Part shown: positions 44,320 to 55,645 of the stretch, piece after piece
Numbering within the stretch: position 1 is the first letter of the stretch
Layout of the letters: the number at the start of each line of letters is the position of its first letter
DNA from: Reticulitermes speratus
Taxonomy: Eukaryota; Arthropoda; Insecta; Blattodea; Rhinotermitidae
Assembly: GCA_021186555.1 (NCBI GenBank)
Contig: JAJKFL010000042.1
Location: 42,011,980-42,075,979 of the forward strand
Direction of reading: 5' to 3'
Length of the DNA stretch: 64,000 nt
Program-made: the position numbers and the translations under genes
Notes under the pieces: model-generated
Told to the model about the DNA's origin: nothing
The model's database searches: none
The model's input: the letters and a program-made list of their open reading frames with translations, nothing else

Positions 44320-44580
44320 CTGCCGTTAGTGTCAAGACTCCGGTCTTTCGGGATGTAATGTCTCGTAGTTTGATAGATGGATACCGACGTTTCGGACGAA
44401 ACTGCTGCGCCCTTCTTAATTACATCGACGATGGACGCAGTGTATCAGGTGCACACCTTCGTACATTAAATCACAACGTCTATCTCCATCCTGATTACTT
44501 CAATCCCGACGTTGGAGACGTCATGTTCTCCGAAACGTCGGTGTACGCTGATAAGACTACATCCAGAAGAGGATAGTGTT
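44320..44580. mobile_element. Inverted-repeat element related to the hammerhead-like family
   Basis: Left CGGGATGTAATGTC and ATACCGACGTTTCGGACGAA face right TCCGAAACGTCGGTGTACGC and AGACTACATCCAGAAGAGG. The right inner part keeps a GGAGA/TCTCC helix followed by GAAAC, but the CTGANGA half reads CGTTGGA. It is decayed. Confidence 0.55.
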
Positions 44581-45264
44581 AACACCAACCGCAGTCAAAA
44601 ACTCAAATCTTTTAATAACCTTTTTGTTTACTAATAATGAGGCATAAGGTTAATGATCGATGTAAGAAGCCTATCATACAGGGGCGGAAAGAGTCGTAAT
44701 GTGAAAATAAAATATTATAAAGTTGAATATACCGCAATAGATTACACGGCGTTGGTTGTATTAGTTCTTGTGATGTCTGTGGGTTTTAAACCCGCTCTGG
44801 GCGTTGCTACAATGTTACTATTTCTATCCAATTAGCCACGGGAGAAAGCAAATCAAACAGCGGTCAATCTGAAATGTCCATCAATTGATGGCCTCGGCAA
44901 CCTTCTAATGTTGTATACTAACAATGCGTGGGATGAAACTTCCTGGACCTGCGTTGTTAGAACCCTTGCATGACCGTAATATATACAGGGTGTGTAATTT
45001 AAGAGTAGTGCGGCCTCCGTAATCTGTTACAGCGACCACAGCACCTGCTGCGTTGCTACGGGAAACTTGTTGTAAGAGTCTACGAACTGCAGAGCACACT
45101 TAAATCAAATATCCTGTATTCTTGAGTATTTTAATTGATCATTGAAGCTAGTGGTGTATTAGACCAATGTCAGGCGATATACTTCCTCTTTCTCAGCCAG
45201 TAAAGGTGGCAAGGAACACTTTAAAGGAGTGTACATGTATCTTATAAACGATTCTTTCCATTCT
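44581..45264. other. Unassigned intron sequence
   Basis: No gene or repeat was recognised. Confidence 0.4.
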
Positions 45265-45625
45265 TAGGTGATTTCGCAAAATTGCGAAAAGCGGCTTTTA
45301 GTTTCGTCATGTCCGTCCGTCCGTCCACCCGCATGGAACAACTTGGCTCCCACAGAAGGATTTTTCATTAAATTTGATACTTGTTCGAAAGTTCAAAGTT
45401 TTATTAAAATCTGACAAGAATAACGGGTACTTGACACGAAGACCTATGTACACTATGACAATATCTCGCTGAATTCTTCTTAAAATAAGACATGTTTCAA
45501 ACAAAAGTTGTAGAGAAAATCAAAACACACATTTTATGTTCAGTAACGTTTTTCTGAAAAGCGTGCCGTCTATGGGATATTTTGGAAAATGGGTACAGCC
45601 AGACAGGCCACAGATGACAAAATAA
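45265..45625 (+). repeat. Dispersed repeat G, copy 2
   Basis: TTTCGCAAAATTGCGAAAAG, TTTATTAAAATCTGACAAGA, ATCTCGCTGAATTCTTCTTA, AATCAAAACACACATTTTATG and GTACAGCCAGA follow the same order as in 5083-5450. A (GTCC)n run at about 45308-45326 is specific to this copy. Confidence 0.8.
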
Positions 45626-45794
45626 TACGGCGCATGCGCTTTGCATGCCGGATAACTAAGGCTACAGACACACTCTTAATATTTAATACTTACTGCTTTT
45701 CTACGGCAACAATGTTACGCGAACGCGCCTCAATGTTGCGTTATACGTACATTGCCTGTCTTGCGTGCTTTCAGGTTTCCGCCACGGCGTAAGT

Positions 45795-45970
45795 CTTTTG
45801 CTCTTCTGTGATGTTACGAAGCGTAGATTGCTTGTTAGTTACCGATGTTTCGGGACAACCTATCGGTCCCATTTTGGACTGCTTGACGCTTGAAGATGAG
45901 ACCGTGTGGGTGTCCCGAAACGTCAGTAATTAACTAGCAATCTAAGCTGCGTAACATCCCAGAAGAGCGA
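45795..45970. mobile_element. Inverted-repeat element with hammerhead-like remnants
   Basis: The left CTTCTGTGATGTTACGAAGC to TAGTTACCGATGTTTCGGGA is the complement of the right TCCCGAAACGTCAGTAATTA to AGCTGCGTAACATCCCAGAAG. The right core is TTGAAGAT (45893), GAGACCG...TGTCCC, GAAAC. The left core keeps GGGAC/GTCCC but CTGANGA is lost. Confidence 0.68.
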
Positions 45971-47184
45971 AGCTCTCATTGCTTGTCTTTTCGCACATCT
46001 CGTTATGTTTGGTGTTGATCCTTTCCAGGTGTGAATATGCGCGGCTTGCATCATGCATAGAACAGACGAGAAATATATAGAAGTTTTGTTTCGAAAGCCT
46101 GAAAGGCATAGGCCATATGGAATACAGAGTTTTGGATGACAGGTTAACACTGAAGGAAATCTTAAGTATGGGAGAGGGGTACTGTGTTCATGTGGCTCAG
46201 TATAGTTATTAGTGTAATGCAAGCTCAGTGTTTTCTGTGACGTAGGCATTGAATTTTTGAATGTTATTAGATTAATTTTAGGTTTCGAAGCATTGAGCAT
46301 GCGCTAATGGTATGTTGGAAAGTGTGAAAACCGTGAGACATTTTGATATATGTGACGTTTTGTTAGTTGTCTGTTCCTCCATTTTCATGTGATTATTTGT
46401 CGTTGTACTGGAAGCTCTATGACATTCTTAATTTGACATTAATTGTTACCGCACTGCCCAAGTGTTCAAAGTTTCCGTGTTTAGTACCAAACCTCACTAC
46501 TGAAATTAAGATAAAGCAAAAGATCTGTCTGTGTATTTTGAATGTATCTCCCTCCAGGATATTGAAATAGGCCACAACACTTTCTTCCCAATTTCTTCTC
46601 ACTCTCCCGCACATGATATCTTCGGTTGATACGGCGTTGTTAAACCAACAACACATCTATCTCACTAAATCAAATTCCGTGCTCACCTTTGATAACAAGT
46701 AATATTGTCGGTTGTTGAAGACCCGAAATCAATGTGCTTTGCTATGATATTGACATCGACGGACGTGCCTTTCTTCAGTCACACTGGCCGAATGGCCATT
46801 ACGGCAGTGCTAGAACGTTCTCTAACAAGTTTGCAGCATCTGACTGTTGAATTTATGAAGACGCTGTAGTTTGGACAGCTCATTCGTTTGCTTCGTATAC
46901 CTACATATTATCTCATGACACTGGATAAACGATGAAATATACACTGGCACGTTGCAGCCATTAATGACAGTACATTTGCAGTTCTTCTTTCTCCAGAATA
47001 GCCGCTTTATCAACTGCTCTGTTTTTCCAATTCAAAATTCCTACCCACATTCCTAATGAAGTGGTATGATTAATATGTTCTTGCTGAGTGTCGGTTTTCT
47101 GGCGGAGACCCCCACATTAACACACAATGGAATATCCACTAGTAAGAACGAGTTTCCACAGTGAAATGTAATTCTTCTTGGAAG
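45971..47184. other. Unassigned intron sequence
   Basis: The 125-codon minus-strand frame at 45923-46300 starts in the inverted-repeat element and has no domain. Nothing else was recognised. Confidence 0.4.
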
Positions 47185-47372
47185 ATTCAAGTATTCTGGG
47201 ACGTTACACCGTGCCGACTGGTAAGTAGTTGCCAATTTTTTTCAAAATTTCTTTCCGCCTTCATCTTCAGGGTCAAGCAGTCCAAGAAGAGTGGCTGCTT
47301 CACCTTGCTACCCTTCGAAACGTCTGTAACTAATTACCAGTCGGCACGACGTGACATACCAGAACATTGAGT
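47185..47372. mobile_element. Inverted-repeat element with hammerhead-like remnants
   Basis: Left TATTCTGGGACGTTACACCG and GTGCCGACTGGTAAGTAGTT face right TAATTACCAGTCGGCACGAC and GTGACATACCAGAACATTG. The minus strand has CCCTGAAGATGAAGG (complement of 47260-47274) with CTGAAGA intact. The plus strand keeps CTTCGAAACGTCTGTAACTA. Confidence 0.66.
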
Positions 47373-47639
47373 CTTCAGCACCGCTGCTACGGGAACTCAC
47401 ATGTCGCGTAAGTTTTCGTTGTTATAACCAACCAAAACTTCTGTTCGATGGGTACCGGCAGTTCTTCGGCCGGTCTGTGAAGCTGGCCTCTCACCTGCGT
47501 GTAGTGCAGAAGCTAAGAAAGGGCGTATTTCCACCCCCACGTACCCTTTAACGCCTTATACTTATTTAATTAAGTGCAGGGATAAAGTTTTAATATATAA
47601 ACCTGAGAGCAATAGATAACTTAGGAGACTTGGATCTTT

Positions 47640-47860
47640 AATGAAAGGTAAAGTTGTCCCTGTGCTTAATTAAGCACCATGCCGTGAAGGCATTTCGGGG
47701 TATGGGGTATAGCTCCATGCATTCTTAACCTCGGAAAGGGATAGGAATGAGTGGTTAGCTTCACGCGTTTGTCGCTTTGCCCTTGGGAAGGAGTCCCCGG
47801 TTAACCATTTCATACTAGGCTGGGCGAATCCCGAAGATGGTCTGAACACCAAAGAGAAAA
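47640..47860 (-). repeat. SINE family B, head missing
   Basis: GAAAGGTAAAGTTGTCCCTG, TTAATTAAGCACCATGCCGT, GGGGTATAGCTCCATGCATT and CGAAGATGGTCTGAACACC are the complement of the family B 3' part and centre. Confidence 0.78.
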
Positions 47861-49524
47861 CTGAATTTGTTATTTAATTTTAGATGAGCTTCATGGGTTT
47901 TTAAGGTTAAAAGGTCAGGGTTTCCTAAGTCAGGTACTTGTTTTAGAATGATGTGGTTAGAAATTTGATTATTGCCGCTGTGCACGTGCACCGTATAGCG
48001 TATTTTAGACGTAGTGTGTCTGTGGTATAATATTGAAATGGATGTTAAATAAATGAAGTATGAAGGCGTAGAGTATACTGATCTGGCTCAGGGCAAGTAC
48101 CAGTGGCGGACTTATACAAGCCCGACTATTTCTTGAGCAAATGCGTAATTGTTTGTGTCTCAAGAAGGGCTCTGTTACGCTGAGTTAGCGTGCGTCTAGT
48201 TTAGCTCCTGGAGTGCGCGGTACTGTGTCTGTAAAACAGTCTGCAAGGTGGGACCTAAGAATTGCGATGCTGGGTCCAGTGGGGCTGCCCCGTTCGATAT
48301 ACACGTATTAGGCAACAGCTCCACCTCTGTTCCCAGTATCACACGTGTATAATAAGACACAGGGTGCAGTCGAAGTGGGGCGTGTCAGGGCGTGCCATGC
48401 CACTTCTTTTTTTTTTGACCCAGGGCGCGCCCTATCACTTTATTTTACGCTGTGCACAAAGGTTTACATTTGAAGTTCTCCGTTACTCTGTTCTATTGTC
48501 GTCAACCTGCATACTTAAACAGATATAGCATATGTGCATGGAGATTTTTAAATAATAGTAATAGTAATAATAATAATAATAATTCATATATTTATTTACG
48601 TGCTGACTCAGCAGTCTAATGGCCAATTACAAAATCAGCACTAACAGAGAAATAGAACATACGTAGAACTTACATACATACATGCATACATACATACGTG
48701 CATGCACACATACGTACATGCATACATACATACATACATACGTGCATACACACATACGTACATACATGCATACATACACACGTACGTTCGTACATACATA
48801 AAAATCTAACAAAAACAAAAGAACAAAAGAAGAGTATGTGCAATACATTTTAGTTGACTAAAAATTACAATTACAATGAGATAAATTGTACGTAATTAGA
48901 ATTAATACATTTTTACCCCTGGTAAGGCGGTTTAATTAATAAAAAATATAGCTACTAAGGAAACTTTTTGTCTGGCTAGCCGATGCTGAACATTCACGGG
49001 TCTCTGAGCTTCCAAGTATGAGCTTTTAAGCCTATAGTACGCAGAAGGGGACAAAATTGTAAATAATAATGCAATTCAAATTTGAACTTTGCGACATTTT
49101 TTGAATGATTTGTTATCTGTTTTTTGTAGTGATTCTACTTGTTTGACCAGAGCTGCCTAAATCCAGTTATTGCATTTATTTCTATAGCGGTAGGTTATTC
49201 AGCTTATGAAACTTCGTCTTTTAAGACTTGGCGTACTTACTGGCAGCGACTCGTATTGAAGTACGTCACGCCTTCTGCTCTCCGCTTTCCTTGAATAAAT
49301 TTCTGTTGTTGACATGAATTTACCGGTTTGGTGACGTGGATCACAAAGTATCCGCGGTATATGTTGGCATCAAAAGCTCTGACTTTTTGGCAGGTTAAAT
49401 TGTAAAATATGTGACGCGCAGTTGGTCGCGTAGCTGAATTGCTCTTTGAGAGGCTAACAGTCGCTCAGCTAATCAAGAAATTTCATACTCTTTATTAAAC
49501 TAGTTCTTTTTTCCATTTCCTAAC
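47861..49524. other. Intron sequence with microsatellites
   Basis: (AAT/AAC)n lies at about 48553-48583, and an interrupted (CATA)n/(CATG)n tract at 48668-48800 that translates as MYVC repeats on the minus strand. No gene was recognised. Confidence 0.5.
48668..48800. repeat. (CATA)n tetranucleotide tract
   Basis: Imperfect tetramers CATA, CATG and CGTA over about 130 bp. The open frame it produces is compositional. Confidence 0.9.
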
Positions 49525-50054
49525 AATCCAGCCTTTTGTCCCTCTCCTGTGCCAGACTAACCCCATTCACTGCCCACCAGTCCAGCCTTTTGTCACTGTC
49601 CTGTGCCAGACTAACCCCATTCACTGCCCAACAGTCCAGCCTTTTGTCACTGTCCTGTGCCACACTAACCCCATTCACTGCCCAACAGTCCAGCCTTTTG
49701 TCCCTCTCCTGTGCCAGACTAACCCCATTCACTGCCCAACAGTCCAGCCTTTTGTCCTTCCTGTGCCAGACTAACCCCATTCACTGCCCAACAGTCCAGC
49801 CTTTTGTCACTGTCCTGTGCCAGACTAACCCCATTCACTGCCCAACAGTCCAGCCTTTTGTCACTGTCCTGTGCCAGACTAACCCCATTCACTGCCCAAC
49901 AGTCCATCCTTTTCTCACTGTCCTGTGCCAGACTAACCTCATTCACTGTCCAACAGTCCAGCCTTTTGTCACTGTCCTGTGCCAGACTAACCTCATTCAC
50001 TGCCCAACAATCCAGCCTTTTGTCACTGTCCTGTGCCAGATTAACCCCATTCAC
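49525..50054. repeat. 54-bp minisatellite, 10 units
   Basis: The unit contains CAACAGTCCAGCCTTTTGTC, ACTGTCCTGTGCCAGACTAA and CCCCATTCACTGCC. GCCAGACTAACC anchors at 49551, 49605, 49659, 49713, 49765, 49819, 49873, 49927, 49981 and 50035: spacing 54 throughout except one 52-bp unit. Because 54 is a multiple of three, long open frames arise on both strands. The 52-bp unit shifts the frame, which argues against selection for coding. Confidence 0.95.
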
Positions 50055-50694
50055 TGTACTTCTACTGTTCCCATTCTGTACGCTTGATGGTCTCCAGAGC
50101 CATTCTGGTACCGACGGGTACTGAACTCCAATTCAGGTTTGTGCAGACCTGGCACTGGCTGAGTTCTGTTCTTCATAATGTAAAGACGTACGTACGTTGT
50201 CTGTTGTTGAGGTGTGACATCCACTGTGATAATTTTATATTAGCTAATAGTTATAAAAATACACACTTTTGTTTAAAATTCTTAGTGACAGCATTTCAGG
50301 TAGTCCCCGTTTGTTTTTTGTATCATCTTTTCGTTCCTGTATGTACAGCAGAGTAGGTGAAAATATGATCCAATTATTGTAAAATGCGATTATGGCACGG
50401 TCTTTTCAAAACGGAGTGTAATTATGATAAAACTTATGGTGAATGGTAGGGATGTCCAACTCAATCTGCCCTGGAGACATTTCTCAGAATTGCACTTAGA
50501 AGCCCAGTTTACTATAGCTTAATTGTTACCTTAAAGCTCACTAATTGCTGAACCGGGTGGCCATGAGAGGCGACAGACCCGCTGCCACTTCCCGCTCAAA
50601 CACTGCAGCTTCCCGTCCAACTCCTTTCCCTCTTTTGCCCTGTGATGTCCGTTGATAAGCCGACCTTCCGTTTGAGGTTTTGGAAAAATTGTTC
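50055..50694. other. Unassigned intron sequence
   Basis: Nothing was recognised. Confidence 0.4.
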
Positions 50695-50960
50695 TGGGCT
50701 GTGATATCTTTTAGTCTGGTAGGTGATTACCAACGATTCGTACGAACCTTTTACTTCCATCTTCAGAGTGCAAGTGACGGCTCATTGATACAACTGCTAG
50801 ACTGCACGATCTCGTATCGCAGACGACAGCTATCCGCGTTCCATCCAACGAGGTCTAACGCTTCTGCCAAAACCAAGGTTAAATTTGGCCCCACTCTTAT
50901 ATTGTAAAGACACGCCTTTTTGGAATGTAAACGCCGTCGTGTCTGCCACACGTGCGTTTT
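50695..50960. mobile_element. Decayed inverted-repeat element of the hammerhead-like family
   Basis: The minus strand shows CTCTGAAGATGGAAGTAAAA (CTGAAGA intact) followed by GGTTCGTACGAATCGTTGGT, a damaged GAAACGTTGGTAA. The opposite end has AATGTAAACGCCGTCGTG. The pairing is weak. Confidence 0.42.
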
Positions 50961-51284
50961 TATATAGTCATGGTTCTCTACGGGAACAGATTTTCTACGA
51001 CACTGTAGGGTAAACGTAAGGGGAAAGATAATAGTCTCAGGAAGAGAAAGGAAATTGGAATTTCTGCAAAGAATTAAACGTAGTAAACTCTTTGGAAGCA
51101 GATACTCAGCTAATCAAAAAAATATTATCCACCTTTATAAAACAAACATTTTCACTGCCTTGCGTGATTTCAGGCTTCCGCCGCGGTATAAATGGGATCC
51201 CAGAAGAGAGAAATCTCATTCATTGCCTTGCTCTCAGCTGGATGAACCCGGTTTCTTGTCCTTATGTCTTTGAGATAATTCTAA

Positions 51285-51415
51285 TTTTAATATTATCCTC
51301 CCATACACGCCTGTGATCTCGTCACGTTATGTTTTCAGGCTAAAATTCTGTGTGCCTTTCTCAACGACTCTTGACTGTTACGTGTCTCCCCCATCTTATC
51401 ACCCTCATACATTTA
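51285..51415 (-). repeat. LINE 3'-end fragment
   Basis: TAATTTTAATATTATCCTCC and ATACACGCCTGTGATCTC correspond to the complement of the RRRWEDNIKM coding region. Confidence 0.6.
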
Positions 51416-52079
51416 TGAAGAGTTCAAAATATGAAGCTCCTTAGTGTGTAGTTTTCAACGTTCTCTTGTTACATGCTCTTTCATACTTCAGAATATTTCT
51501 TTCAGCGCCCTGTTCCTAAATATCTTAATTTATATTCTTTTATTACGACAAAATACCAATTTCGGTCCTATTCCGAACAGGTGAATTGAAGTTCTGCATA
51601 ATCTAATCGTTAGGGGTTTTTTATAGCTTACAGGAACACGAAATATCCTGAACGGAATAGTGACAAGCATTCCTTAAATTTAATCTGGTTTGGATTGCTT
51701 TCTGAATGTGATTCTGATTTTATTTTACAAGCAAGAGATTAGTTTGGGAGCCGGATGCGACTTGTAGAGAATGTCTTGGACGTCCTTGGAATCGGGACTT
51801 CATTATAAGGTTCCTTTCCACCAGTTCTCATCTAGGACATTTTTGTTCAGAAAAAGAACACTATAATTAGGAATTTTCATCGGGGGAAAGGAGAGAGTAG
51901 CAGGTCCTACTGTGTTATTTAACAATTTAAACTCCATACTGGAAGGCCGTATTAGGAGCGTGGATTAATTGTCTTATTTATGACGTTTGTATCGTCGAAA
52001 TGATGCTTGTGGCCGAACAGTGTTACAGTCTATGCTCATTGGCAAGTCGTGCTGATGGTCAGTGCGCCTTGTTTGTAAT
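51416..52079. other. Unassigned intron sequence
   Basis: No gene or repeat was recognised. Confidence 0.4.
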
Positions 52080-52295
52080 TAATTTAGTAGGCTGACTGGT
52101 CGTGTTCGATCCCATGCAGGTCCATACGGGATTTAACGGTGGACAATGTGGCACTTGACTAATTTTTCTGCGACCGTTTCGGCTATCCCTTGCCAGTATC
52201 CTTCCACCAGTGCTCTATACGTATACTTCATTCATCCACCACCGATGCTATATAATCTTAACAAATATCAGCGTCTTAACAGGAAACACTTTTCT
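52080..52295 (+). repeat. SINE family A, diverged plus-strand copy
   Basis: B box GTGTTCGATCCCATGC, then GGTCCATACGGGATTTAACG, TTGCCAGTATCCTTCCACCA, CCACCACCGATGCTATATAA and CAGCGTCTTAAC. The A box is lost. Confidence 0.7.
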
Positions 52296-52309
52296 TTTAG
52301 TGTGTCAGT

Positions 52310-52355
52310 ACGTCTTTATGTATCAGTACGTCTTTATGTGTCAGTACGTCTTTTC
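52310..52355. repeat. Short 18-bp tandem repeat
   Basis: About three copies of the unit TGTCAGTACGTCTTTATG (variants TATCAGTACG and TTTTCAC) in tandem. Confidence 0.8.
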
Positions 52356-52429
52356 ACTAACTCATTCATAATTTTTAGTGTGTTATTTAACGAAATCAAT
52401 TGCTGAGAAAATATAGCGTCAGTGATAAA

Positions 52430-52690
52430 TAAATGGATCGCCGTGGAGCGTTGGTGGAATGATACTGACAGGATAAAACTAAAGTACTAGGAGAAGAAAC
52501 CTGTCCTACTGCCACTTTGTCTATCACATATCTCACATGGACTGACCTGGGATTTTTTGGTACTTGTTTCATCGTTGTCTTATTTATCATCCGAGTTGCA
52601 AGAAGTGCGTGACATTAGGATAGAGACTGAACCCGGACCTCCGCGGTGAGAGGCCAGCGACCAACAGCCTGGGCCATGGTACGGTCTTGG
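52430..52690 (-). repeat. SINE family A split by a 75-bp insertion in the B box
   Basis: The plus strand reads GGTGGAATGATACTGACAGG, CACTTTGTCTATCACATATC and GACTGACCTGGGAT, then a foreign segment from about 52552 to 52627, then GAACCCGGACCTCCGCGGTG and GCCTGGGCCATGGTACGG. The break falls inside the B box, so the polymerase III promoter is destroyed. Confidence 0.78.
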
Positions 52691-52764
52691 TCCTGTTAAC
52701 GATGAAATTCAGCTTTTGGCGTTATTAGTAGTAAAAGTAACTTCAAAATTAATAATTTTTTACC

Positions 52765-53022
52765 CCAATAGCTCGACAGCCCCTTGGGGGCCTAGGCCGC
52801 CTAATTTTTCGAGGCTTCACGATCACACACTTTTTAGACACACCACACTCGGTAGGACTCCTCTGGACCAGGGACCAGCCCGTCACAGAGACCTCTACCT
52901 GACAACACACAACACTCACAAGAGACAGACATCCATGCCATAAGCGGGATTCGAACCCACAATCCCAGTAAGCGAACGGCCGTAGACCCACGCCTTAGAC
53001 CACGCGGCCACTGGGATCGGCA
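52765..53022 (-). repeat. tRNA-derived SINE, family D
   Basis: The minus-strand head GATCCCAGTGGCCGCGTGG, with B box TGGGTTCGAATCCCGC. The plus strand carries CACACTCGGTAGGACTCCTC and AGACCTCTACCTGACAACAC. It aligns over its whole length with 40228-40472 and 58255-58512. Confidence 0.92.
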
Positions 53023-53214
53023 AAATGAATAATGGACTATAAAACTACTTGTGATTTGTTGTTAATTGCAGTTATACAGTTTCTGCACAGTTTGTAATGA
53101 ATACATGCAAGTAACAGTAACTACCTACAGTCTTGACTGTTCTGCATGAACTTATTTCAGTTATATTTTTGGGAAAACTCAATATTTAACATTGGATTTG
53201 GGGGGCAGGAATCA
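53023..53214. other. Unassigned intron sequence
   Basis: Nothing was recognised. Confidence 0.4.
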
Positions 53215-53710
53215 TGACTGGAACTGGACACATTAAGACCGTTAATAAATTGAAATATTTAGGATACATTTTGGGAAGCAACGGTGTAGCTGTTTCAGAA
53301 ATAAAAAGGAATAAACGATGGAATAAGAGTGATTGGCATATAAAATAACTGTTTTGTGGAGTACAAATATTCTCAGTGAAACCAAAAACTTATTTACCAA
53401 GCCATAGTCCAAAGTAGTCTATTATATAGTGCAGGAACATGGACACTCAGTACACAACTGTGTAACAGACTACTTGCATCAGATGGATATTTGGAGAAGA
53501 TACGCAAAAGAGTCAAGACTATATTAGATTTTTTGGAGGAAAATTATTGCGATGGTTGGACGCGTGAAGAAAATGTCAGGAAATAGATTGCCATGGAGAA
53601 TTCTAGACTGGGAACCAGAGGGAACATGAAGGAAGGGAAGACCCAAAGAAAGATGGATGGATGTAGGAAGAAGTATGACTGACTGGCCATTGATGACAGA
53701 AGAGAATACT
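53215..53710 (+). pseudogene. LINE reverse transcriptase C-terminal fragment, second lineage
   Basis: Translated pieces TVNKLKYLGYILGSNGVAVS, EIKRNKRW, a degraded LLYGAETWT-like stretch (53424-53455), and GKTQRKMDGCRKKYDWPL-like residues follow the known order KFKYLGS, EIKxRI, GAETW, GRPKxRWxD. Frame changes and stops separate them. The catalytic YADD motif is upstream and absent. The motif spelling differs from the LINE at 13120-13530, so a different family is likely. Confidence 0.65.
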
Positions 53711-54889
53711 AGATACAATGACATGCGCAGAATCTTAGTTTGGGGTGAAGGAAAATCAGTGTACAGTGGACAAATCGTTGGGCAAGTTTATTTCTTTATT
53801 TGTGGCTTATTTAACAGTGCTGTCAGAAGCATAGTCTGTGTAGGCTAGCGTCGAAAGTAGGATGGTTGGTGAATAATGAATTGGTCAGTATGTGGAAGGA
53901 AGCGGTCGTGATCGAATTTAAGTAAGATCCGGCATTTGTGCTGGAGGGACTGAGAAGAAACGCGACAAACGTGAGGACAGTAGGTGTCCGGCACGAGAGT
54001 CGGACTTTCTCGGGTAGGAATCAGAAACGTTATGTCTAGAGACAGCTTGCCCGACGGAGTTGGTTATACGATTTCCACCCACACTGGCTATGAATGCCAG
54101 GCGGAGAATGTCATTATTTGCGTTGATCTGACTATCATTGTGTTCTGTAGTGTGAACAACCCCTGAAACTTTACGAGCCGTTTTCACGCAATTTTCAGAT
54201 AGTAAAACTCTTTGTTGGACAAGTCTTTCTTTCAGTCACGTGATTTTGGGTTGACGCCCGTCTTTATTCGCCGACGTTCATTGTCTGCAAATTACATGTG
54301 GCCCTTCTGTAAAGTACTATTTGTCTGATGTAGGTGGGCATAGGAGGTATGTGAAATATGTATCCTTGTAGCTTATTTGTCTTATGTATTCAGTGGGTTT
54401 TGTACATAATGCCTGTACTGATTACATGGCCAGTGTTATTCAATGACTGTTATCCGTGAACCACTTCCAACCCCAAGCAAATTTCATTATGCATACTGCA
54501 AAGTCCGAGGATTTTTATGAAATAATTTCCAACATTTTTGTGCCGAGTGAACCGTCAATATTGAAGCTGCAATAATAATTTTATTTCAATTGGAATCCCC
54601 TGTGGGCTAGTAATGGTGCATTACAATTTATTCAGTCTCTCTGGCGTTCAGGATTTTCGTTTGTTTCTTTGTCTTGTTAACCAACCATAAGACATTCCTT
54701 TTACATCTTTGTTGTCGAATATAATTTGAATGAACCGGAGTTACAGCGTTAAGCGATTACATGCCATGTATCCGGTTAGAACAGCGTTAACGCAGATGAC
54801 TTGTATGCGAAATATAGACCTACCTGATTTAATTTAACCATTTAAAGCCCGGTGGTAATTTAATATACCACGTCGTTTTACGTTCAGCA
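53711..54889. other. Unassigned intron sequence
   Basis: No gene or repeat was recognised. Confidence 0.4.
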
Positions 54890-55075
54890 GTTCTTCTTCC
54901 TCCCCACAAAGTATACTTACGTGTTTTGACTGATCTCAGAATAAATAGCGATTATTTCCCTATGCAGCATTAACTGATTGGTTTTTATAACTGAGATGGA
55001 GTGTGTTTACTGCGCGGTACGATTTGAATCTTTAAATGTAATTCACGTTCATTTTACTCTTTAATTCCGGGTTCC
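54890..55075 (+). repeat. Dispersed repeat H
   Basis: CCTCCCCACAAAGTATACTT, CAGAATAAATAGCGATTATT, GAGTGTGTTTACTGCGCGGT and CTTTAAATGTAATTCACG. A close relative of 38695-38890. Confidence 0.75.
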
Positions 55076-55369
55076 TCTGTCAGTATCATTCCACCAATGC
55101 GCCACACTCATGATGCTCTTACCAGAAGGACAAATGAGCGAAGTCTGGGAACCTTCCAAAAAACAGTGCTCTTTCGGAAATCGGATGCGTTGGATGGCAG
55201 AGTACTTTAACTTAACTCTTTAAATGGTGAATTAATTCTGCTGTCACTATTGTAGAGCTGCTACAATATATTTTATTTCACAAAGTGCAATATTTACACT
55301 CCTCGAAGAATAATTTGTCCACTTACAAGACAGTAGTAAATATTTGTTCCACCCGCTGTAACATTAAGA

Positions 55370-55645
55370 AACCCTGCGTTTTGTTCACACATTGTATTTT
55401 ATGTTTCATATGATTCCCACAATTATCACATATTAATTGGTTCAGCTGTGTGTAAACTCACTGTTAACACGGGTTCAGATACATGTGATGGTTCTTTAGT
55501 ACTCAAATGAAATGAAGTGAAATAAACACGTGTCATTTCCTAAACAGCATTAATCGGCTGGTCTTTATAATGGACACATTGTGTTCTCTGTGGTGTAGGA
55601 ACTGAACTTTGTGGATATTTACGTGAATGTCAATCTTAACCCTCC
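55370..55645 (+). repeat. Dispersed repeat H, diverged
   Basis: TTGTTCACACATTGTATTTT, ATTTCCTAAACAGCATTAAT and CATTGTGTTCTCTGTGGTGT retain the order of repeat H with many changes. Confidence 0.5.

Noticed and set aside
48627-48848. Tyrosine/cysteine-rich MYVC repeat peptide
   Set aside because: It is a translation of the (CATA)n tetranucleotide tract.
49536-50087. 183-codon repeat protein candidate
   Set aside because: It is produced by a 54-bp minisatellite. The frame shifts at the 52-bp unit and equally long frames exist on the other strand.
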